5,153 bases of DNA from Candidatus Hydrogenedentota bacterium (GTDB lineage Bacteria; Hydrogenedentota; Hydrogenedentia; Hydrogenedentales; SLHB01): assembly GCA_007130675.1 (NCBI GenBank), contig SLSB01000254.1, positions 1 to 5,153 on the forward strand. The letters are read 5' to 3'. Of this stretch, positions 4,670-5,153 are shown piece after piece. Position numbers and translations under genes: made by a program. How positions within the stretch are numbered: the first letter of the stretch is position 1; each line of letters opens with the position of its first letter. Under the pieces are notes generated by a model, which saw nothing but the letters and a program-made list of their open reading frames with translations, did not search any database and was not told the origin of the DNA.

Positions 4670-4798
4670 GAAGAGCGTACGAATATGATCGGTGGTTGGG
4701 GTGTAGTATCCTCAGCGGTGGTGTGTTGAAGGCCTGATCGGTCGGAAGAGTGGCGCGCTCGGGAAACCACGCCACAGCGAGAGGAATGCAAGAGTTTT

Positions 4799-4825
4799 GA
4801 CGGGATGACAGGATTGACTGGATTG
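4799..4825 (+). repeat. Short tandem GGATTGAC array
   Basis: Three degenerate units GACGGGAT, GACAGGATT and GACTGGATTG, with an 8-10 bp period. This resembles the ACAGGATT-type dispersed intergenic repeats, and stands about 130 bp from the GCAGAT array with the same kind of period. Confidence 0.5.
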
Positions 4826-4901
4826 CCGAGCAGGCGCTCCCCGATCGCGGATGGGAAGGCGCAGCGCGGGACCAGGCGCTACAAGGCTACGCAATATGTT
4901 T

Positions 4902-4960
4902 CGCGCAAAGCCGCCACAGGAGGCATTCTTGCTTTCTTCGCGGCTTGGCGGCTTCGCGTG
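4902..4960. repeat. Inverted repeat with GGCTT-type short-period array
   Basis: CGCGCAAAGCCGCC (4902-4915) pairs with GGCGGCTTCGCGTG (4947-4960) at 12 of 14 positions across a 31-nt loop. The right arm belongs to a degenerate 8-bp array (TTCGCGGC, TTGGCGGC, TTCGCGTG). No T-run follows on either strand at the stem base, so it is not a clear terminator. Confidence 0.5.
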
Positions 4961-5046
4961 AGAGTCTTCGTTTCTTTTACCTCTGCGGTAGAGTGGGCTG
5001 GCATATTGCCGCGTCTGTGAGGGAGCTCCGGAAGAGGGCGACCGGT

Positions 5047-5153
5047 TCAGACGGGATCCTCGAGGGTGGCGAGAATGTTCTCGAAGTTCCGCACGTCGGG
5101 CGAATCGGGGGCGATGGCCTTGGCGGCGTCGACGGCTTCGCGCAGTCTGGCCA
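5047..5153 (-). CDS. C-terminal end of an unidentified protein, possibly TPR-type (cut by window edge)
   Basis: The last 34 residues read ARLREAVDAAKAIAPDSPDV then RNFENILATLEDPV before TGA at 5049-5047. The codons are GC-rich with C or G in third positions, as in the other real genes, which supports coding. The pattern LREAVDAAKAIAPDSPDVRN is that of the second helix of a TPR repeat followed by the Pro that often ends a unit, with a short final helix. I do not recognise the protein. Function cannot be given from 34 residues. It points toward infC but is separated by about 1.27 kb of repeats, so it is probably a separate transcription unit. Confidence 0.6.
   Translation of the reverse strand, partial: ARLREAVDAAKAIAPDSPDVRNFENILATLEDPV

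Larger units (their letters stand above)
4670..5046. other. Gene-free spacer with decayed repeats
   Basis: Apart from the two repeat arrays listed separately, no convincing coding region, RNA gene or terminator is visible. The short open frames here have no recognisable motif or ribosome binding site. 4680-4795 shows repeated GGTGGT/GGTGTG runs that may be a further degenerate repeat. No terminator hairpin with T-run follows the gene that ends at 5047. Confidence 0.5.

Noticed and set aside
4293..4791. Minus-strand frames through the palindromic element and repeats
   Set aside because: They read through hairpins and repeats, with no motif or ribosome binding site; the only protein-like part is the sulfatase tail in a different frame.

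Overview
The window is a GC-rich bacterial chromosome segment. All recognisable genes lie on the minus strand, so transcription runs from right to left. The proteins (IF3, L35, L20, HisA, TyrA, Tmk, HolB) are clearly bacterial. The phylum cannot be fixed from the sequence. GC richness, a sulfatase gene remnant and dense degenerate GCCCC/GGGGC palindromes and GCAGAT-type repeats remind me of Planctomycetota, Verrucomicrobiota or Hydrogenedentota, but this is an impression and not a result.

Layout in transcription order. At the right edge (5047-5153) is the C-terminal end of an unidentified, possibly TPR-like protein. Next comes about 1.27 kb without an intact gene (3773-5046). It holds decayed short-period repeats, a 34-residue remnant of a sulfatase C-terminus, and a 368-bp palindromic element bounded by 17-bp terminal inverted repeats (4075-4442). 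Immediately after the element is a candidate sigma70-type promoter (4021-3992). It is followed by a leader of about 210 nt containing a strong intrinsic terminator hairpin (3882-3846) and further small hairpins, then infC.

The gene block is infC - rpmI - rplT - hisA - tyrA - tmk - holB (holB cut by the left edge). infC, rpmI and rplT form the classic IF3/L35/L20 translation operon. It continues with an 11-nt gap into hisA, and then hisA/tyrA, tyrA/tmk and tmk/holB each overlap by 4 bases (GTGA, ATGA, GTGA). The layout therefore suggests one transcript joining ribosome assembly and initiation, histidine and tyrosine synthesis, dTMP phosphorylation and the clamp loader.

The most interesting signals are three. 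(1) infC has no ATG, GTG or TTG ahead of its conserved IF3 N-terminus; the only well-placed start is an ATC codon 7 nt after GGAGG, which recalls the autoregulatory rare start codons of infC. (2) A promoter, terminator and hairpin leader before infC, plus a bulged stem-loop between infC and rpmI, are candidates for IF3/L20 feedback control. (3) The 368-bp element is a mirror-image array of GC-rich hairpins inside transposon-like ends, with no transposase.
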